In this document: positions 16,201 to 17,579 of the stretch, piece after piece
Layout: each line of letters opens with the position of its first letter
Numbering within the stretch: position 1 is the stretch's first letter
Source of the DNA: JAVWIF01 sp036639635
Lineage (GTDB): Bacteria > Bacillota_I > Bacilli_A > Erysipelotrichales > Erysipelotrichaceae
DNA: 17,579 nucleotides
Assembly (NCBI GenBank): GCA_036639635.1
Contig: JAVWIF010000038.1
Coordinates: 1-17,579, forward strand
Reading direction: 5' to 3'
Translations under genes and position numbers: made by a program
Notes under the pieces: model-generated
What the model saw: only the letters and a program-made list of their open reading frames with translations
Databases searched by the model: none
What the model was told of the DNA's origin: nothing

Positions 16201-16579
16201 TTTGTATAAAATTATAAACTTGAATATCACCTGGAACCCATTGTATCTGTTCTATAGGAGTAGATATAGGCATCCATTGAATGGCTGAATGATCATTTAA
16301 TTTAATATGGTTATCAGAGATGGTACATAGGAAACAGTCCATTGACAAGTGAAATGTGGAATAATCATATTCTGCTGTCATAAGAAATTCTTGAATATTT
16401 ATTGTGGTTTCCATTTCCTCTTTAATTTCTCTTATTAAAGCTTGTTGAGGAGTTTCGCTATTTTCGATTTTGCCTCCTGGAAATTCCCAAAGTCCTTTAA
16501 ATTCTCCTTTAAGTCTTCTAGCAATTAATATGGAATTGTCCTGTTTAATGACGGCTCCAACAACTCTAATAGTTTTCAT
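16187..16579 (-). CDS. NUDIX hydrolase, MutT-like (deoxy)nucleoside triphosphate pyrophosphohydrolase
   Basis: A 130-residue protein, the normal size of a MutT-type enzyme, which hydrolyses (d)NTPs to monophosphate and pyrophosphate. The sequence begins VVGAVIKQDNSILIARRLKG, then WEFPGGKIENSE, then the Nudix box: G36 x5 E42 x7 R50-E51-I-K-E54-E55. The catalytic Glu residues are present, but the consensus Gly after the EE pair is Glu (E57), which is atypical. Later WMPISTPIEQIQWVPGDI closes the fold. A GAGGT ribosome site lies 6 bases before the ATG. It converges on the helicase gene. Whether it sanitises oxidised nucleotides or acts on a defence nucleotide signal cannot be told from sequence. 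Confidence 0.92.
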   Translation of the reverse strand: MKTIRVVGAVIKQDNSILIARRLKGEFKGLWEFPGGKIENSETPQQALIREIKEEMETTINIQEFLMTAEYDYSTFHLSMDCFLCTISDNHIKLNDHSAIQWMPISTPIEQIQWVPGDIQVYNFIQKKYK

Positions 16580-16600
16580 ATAGTTACCTCACTTGCGTAT

Positions 16601-16609
16601 ATTATAGCA
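16601..16609 (-). promoter_or_regulatory. Extended -10 promoter of the NUDIX gene
   Basis: On the minus strand this reads TGCTATAAT, a perfect extended -10 element (TGnTATAAT). The -35 region is weak, as is common for extended -10 promoters. The transcript would start near 16594 with a leader of about 15 bases. Confidence 0.6.
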
Positions 16610-16644
16610 AATGCAGGAGATTAATAACATATTTTAATAGAAAT

Positions 16645-16702
16645 TTCATGATATACTTATTTATACATTGAGAATACAAACTTCATGATAATATTTATTT
16701 TA
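16645..16702 (+). repeat. Imperfect direct repeat upstream of the SWIM gene
   Basis: TTCATGATA occurs at 16645 and again at 16682, each followed by a similar AT-rich run (TACTTATTTAT and ATATTTATTTTAT). The copies start 37 bases apart and lie just upstream of a TATAAT at 16708-16713. They could be tandem regulator sites or chance similarity in AT-rich DNA. Confidence 0.35.
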
Positions 16703-16707
16703 TTAAA

Positions 16708-16713
16708 TATAAT
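16708..16713 (+). promoter_or_regulatory. Candidate -10 box of the SWIM gene
   Basis: TATAAT, 25 bases before the ATG at 16739. The -35 region at the right distance (ATGATA) is poor, and the resulting leader would be short, with the AAGGAG site at 16727-16732. Confidence 0.35.
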
Positions 16714-16738
16714 GCAAGAATACTAGAAGGAGAAGTTT

Positions 16739-17572
16739 ATGGAAGAAAATAAAACTGTAAAGGTTAAGACACCGGATTTTAAAAGCTATTTTGATACTAA
16801 AATATTACGTAAAGGACAACAATATTATCAGGCAGGAAATGTAGTTGATATTGCATTAATAGATGAATGTGTAATAAGAGCTAAAGTAAAAGGAACAATA
16901 CTATACACAATAATAATTAGAATAGTAAATGATGAAATACAATTAAAATGTAACTGTCCTTTTATGGGAGGAAATTGTAAACATGAAGCTGCTGTTCTAT
17001 ATTATTTGGAAGAGAATGAAATTAAACTCACCAATGATAGCAATGTCTCACTAGATATTAGCGTACAAGATGAATTAGCACTTATGATGGCAGAAACTGC
17101 GTATGAAGCAATGATGGATGCAGATGGATACGAAGATGATATGTATGAAGAACATAATGAATATATTCTATCTGAAATTGATGGTTGGATTTATTTTGTA
17201 GAAAATGAAGTAGAAGATAAAAATATAAAAAAGATTGATATGTATTTTTCTATGTATGATAATATTGGGAAAATTGATTTCTCTGAATATGGATTAGCAG
17301 AAAAGAAGGTTGGAAAATTATTACTTTCTAATTTGCCAATGCATATAAAAGATATTGAGGAGAAGATGAACGATTTATCGCTTGCTCAATATAAAAGAAT
17401 GCATATGATAATGACTATGACAGATATTGTATCTACTTTAGAAGAAGCTACGCTATTAATTCGATGTATTCAAAGTTTAAAACCAAGAGGTTCAAATTTT
17501 GATGATGAAGAACATACTTGCTTTGAGGAATGTATAACTAAATTAAGAAAAGAGTTTATTGATGTAAAATAG
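16739..17572 (+). CDS. SWIM zinc-finger protein of unknown function
   Basis: A 277-residue protein with an AAGGAG site 6 bases upstream and a stop 7 bases before the window end, so it appears complete. The N-terminal region (FKSYFDTKILRKGQQYYQAGNV, 14-35) is the usual lead-in to a SWIM domain. The zinc ligands are CNCPFMGGNCKH, with C71, C73, C80 and H82 matching CxCx6CxH. The rest (about 95-277) is acidic and helical, with a Met/Asp/Glu-rich stretch at 115-145, and no helicase or nuclease motifs follow. SWIM domains bind DNA or proteins, and larger SWIM proteins are often SNF2 helicases; this one is a short form. It is transcribed divergently from the NUDIX gene. The role is unknown. Confidence 0.85.
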   Translation: MEENKTVKVKTPDFKSYFDTKILRKGQQYYQAGNVVDIALIDECVIRAKVKGTILYTIIIRIVNDEIQLKCNCPFMGGNCKHEAAVLYYLEENEIKLTNDSNVSLDISVQDELALMMAETAYEAMMDADGYEDDMYEEHNEYILSEIDGWIYFVENEVEDKNIKKIDMYFSMYDNIGKIDFSEYGLAEKKVGKLLLSNLPMHIKDIEEKMNDLSLAQYKRMHMIMTMTDIVSTLEEATLLIRCIQSLKPRGSNFDDEEHTCFEECITKLRKEFIDVK

Positions 17573-17579
17573 TTATTGA

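Noticed and set aside
1..17579. tRNA, rRNA or tmRNA genes
   Set aside because: No cloverleaf with T-arm signature or rRNA-like segment was noticed when reading the intergenic regions, though no covariance search could be run.

Overview
The window is AT-rich (roughly one-third G+C), densely coded bacterial DNA. It has strong AGGAGG-type ribosome binding sites, near-consensus sigma-A promoters and short intrinsic terminators, and TGA acts as a normal stop. This fits a low-G+C Firmicute (Bacillota), perhaps from a gut or oral Erysipelotrichia-like group. The taxon is an inference, because no rRNA or other marker gene is present. The content is that of a defence island: three probable anti-plasmid or anti-phage modules, a collagen-like surface or spore protein, several hypothetical genes and a decayed transposase.

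Region 1 (1-8560). The tail of an upstream gene and its terminator are followed by a five-gene operon. A 128-residue protein of unknown function comes first, then a complete type I Wadjet (JetABCD) system: JetA (kleisin), JetB (KITE/MukE-like), JetC (1342-residue SMC/MukB-like ATPase with intact Walker A, signature and Walker B motifs) and JetD (Toprim-type nuclease subunit with an E...DxD acidic set). jetA to jetD are joined by three ATGA stop/start overlaps, and the operon ends in a hairpin whose loop contains the jetD stop codon. By analogy with characterised Wadjet systems, JetABC would extrude DNA loops and JetD would cut small circular plasmids.

Region 2 (8561-10500). This holds a collagen-like protein with a Cys-rich head, 25 uninterrupted Gly-X-Y triplets and a globular tail. 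A very strong bidirectional terminator separates it from two minus-strand hypothetical genes.

Region 3 (10445-12209). A complete two-gene AbiE type IV toxin-antitoxin / abortive-infection operon (abiEi antitoxin-repressor, abiEii nucleotidyltransferase toxin). Its promoter (TTGACT, 17 bp, TATAAT) lies inside a perfect 16-bp inverted repeat, with a second perfect 16-bp palindrome over the -35 box. This is a ready-made autorepression operator.

Region 4 (12210-13316). Remains of an IS4/IS1634-like transposase broken by frameshifts, stops and an internal deletion, followed by AT-rich DNA with no gene.

Region 5 (13317-16609). A 941-residue protein joins a single-HKD phospholipase-D-type nuclease domain, a superfamily 2 DEAH helicase and a DUF3427-like C-terminus. 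It converges on a MutT-like NUDIX gene across a shared bidirectional terminator. This pair is the best candidate in the window for a less well described defence module.

Region 6 (16610-17579). A divergently transcribed SWIM zinc-finger protein of unknown role ends the window.
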